Of a stretch of DNA of 6,207 bases, positions 5,599-6,207 are shown piece after piece. The first letter of the stretch is position 1. Each line of letters begins with the position of its first letter. The notes beneath the pieces are model-generated. The model saw only the letters and a program-made list of their open reading frames with translations, searched no databases and had not been told where the DNA came from. The position numbers were made by a program, and so were the translations under genes. This DNA is from Candidatus Troglogloeales bacterium (lineage in GTDB: Bacteria; Nitrospirota; Nitrospiria; SBBL01; SBBT01): positions 1-6,207 of the forward strand of contig SBBT01000155.1 in the NCBI GenBank assembly GCA_005239595.1, in the 5' to 3' direction.

Positions 5599-6207
5599 TT
5601 GAATAAGCTTATTTTTGAAAGAGGCGCGGCGGGAAGGCGCGGCGTAACCTTTCCGATAGAGAAGGAATTTTCGGTTGATTCGGTGCTGCCGAAACAATAT
5701 ATGCGGTCAACGCCCCTTCTGTTGCCGGAAGTGAGTGAGAACGAATTAATCCGGCATTTCTTTGAACTCTCGCGTGAGAATTACGGGGTGGACAGCGGTT
5801 ATTATCCCCTCGGCTCCTGTACCATGAAATACAATCCAAAAATTCATGAAGAGATTGCGCGATTTGTCGGTTTTTCAGACATTCATCCCCTTCAGCCGGC
5901 AGAGACGGTTCAAGGGGCGCTGGCCCTTCTGTTTGAACTTGCGGGATTTCTTGCGGAGATTGCCGGTATGGCAGCAGTCTCTCTTCAGCCGGCGGCAGGG
6001 GCGCAGGGGGAGCTGGTCGGCATGCTCATCGCGCGCGCCTATCATAATGACCGACGACAAAAGAGAAAGAAGGTCATCATCCCCGACTCCGCGCATGGAA
6101 CCAATCCGGCGAGTGCAGCGCTGGCCGGTTTCCAGATTGAAACGGTCCATTCCAACGCCGACGGCCTGGTTGATTTAAATGACCTGGCTAAAATGGTTAA
6201 TCAAGAT
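5599..6207 (+). CDS. gcvPB: glycine dehydrogenase (decarboxylating) subunit 2, P-protein beta half (partial)
   Basis: The first 203 residues of the C-terminal half of the split glycine decarboxylase, open to the right edge; the full family length is near 480-500. Motifs seen: KLIFERGAAGRRG (3-15), the classic GcvPB opening; ENYGVDSGYYPLGSCTMKYNP (60-80); LQPAAGAQGEL (129-139); and DSAHGTNPASAA (163-174). The PLP-binding lysine lies beyond the window and could not be checked. The start is TTG, chosen because KLIFE follows it directly and AGGAGG precedes it. An ATG-only gene caller would start at 5701 or miss the gene. It is separated from gcvPA by the peptidase and NUDIX genes although the two proteins form one alpha2beta2 enzyme. 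Confidence 0.93.
   Translation, partial: MNKLIFERGAAGRRGVTFPIEKEFSVDSVLPKQYMRSTPLLLPEVSENELIRHFFELSRENYGVDSGYYPLGSCTMKYNPKIHEEIARFVGFSDIHPLQPAETVQGALALLFELAGFLAEIAGMAAVSLQPAAGAQGELVGMLIARAYHNDRRQKRKKVIIPDSAHGTNPASAALAGFQIETVHSNADGLVDLNDLAKMVNQD

Overview
The window reads as a single-direction bacterial gene block. All seven recognisable genes lie on the + strand with little or no space between them. GC is moderate and there are no insertion sequences, tRNAs, rRNAs or CRISPR repeats. The protein set is typical of a free-living Gram-negative or deep-branching bacterium with a two-subunit glycine decarboxylase (separate GcvPA and GcvPB). This split form is common in Nitrospirota, Desulfobacterota, Thermotogota, Thermus and Firmicutes. 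A Nitrospirota- or Desulfobacterota-like source is my guess only; the sequence does not prove it.

Layout. Bases 1-201 hold no gene I can name. They contain an open frame that enters from the left edge and stops at 88, a G+C-rich direct repeat, a TTGACA-type promoter candidate, and a cluster of short inverted repeats just before the first gene. Two ABC ATPases follow, livG (202-990) and livF (990-1697), joined by a TGATG overlap. Next come gcvT (1709-2812) and gcvPA (2817-4151) of the glycine cleavage system. An M28-family zinc peptidase (4148-5044) overlaps gcvPA by ATGA, and a NUDIX hydrolase of the ADP-ribose pyrophosphatase type (5075-5590) follows it. The window ends inside gcvPB (5599 to edge), which uses a TTG start behind a strong AGGAGG site.

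How the genes fit together. LivG and LivF would power uptake of branched-chain or related amino acids; their permease and binding-protein genes are not in view. GcvPA and GcvPB form the PLP-dependent P-protein that decarboxylates glycine onto lipoyl-GcvH. GcvT then moves the one-carbon unit to tetrahydrofolate. A cytosolic aminopeptidase-like enzyme could supply amino acids, including glycine, from peptides, and the NUDIX enzyme would clear ADP-ribose-type metabolites. The tight spacing suggests co-transcription, which is inference.

The most notable point is architectural. The two halves of glycine decarboxylase are separated by a peptidase and a NUDIX gene, and gcvH is missing from its usual place between gcvT and gcvPA. 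I see no clear sign of an undescribed defence, mobile or RNA system.
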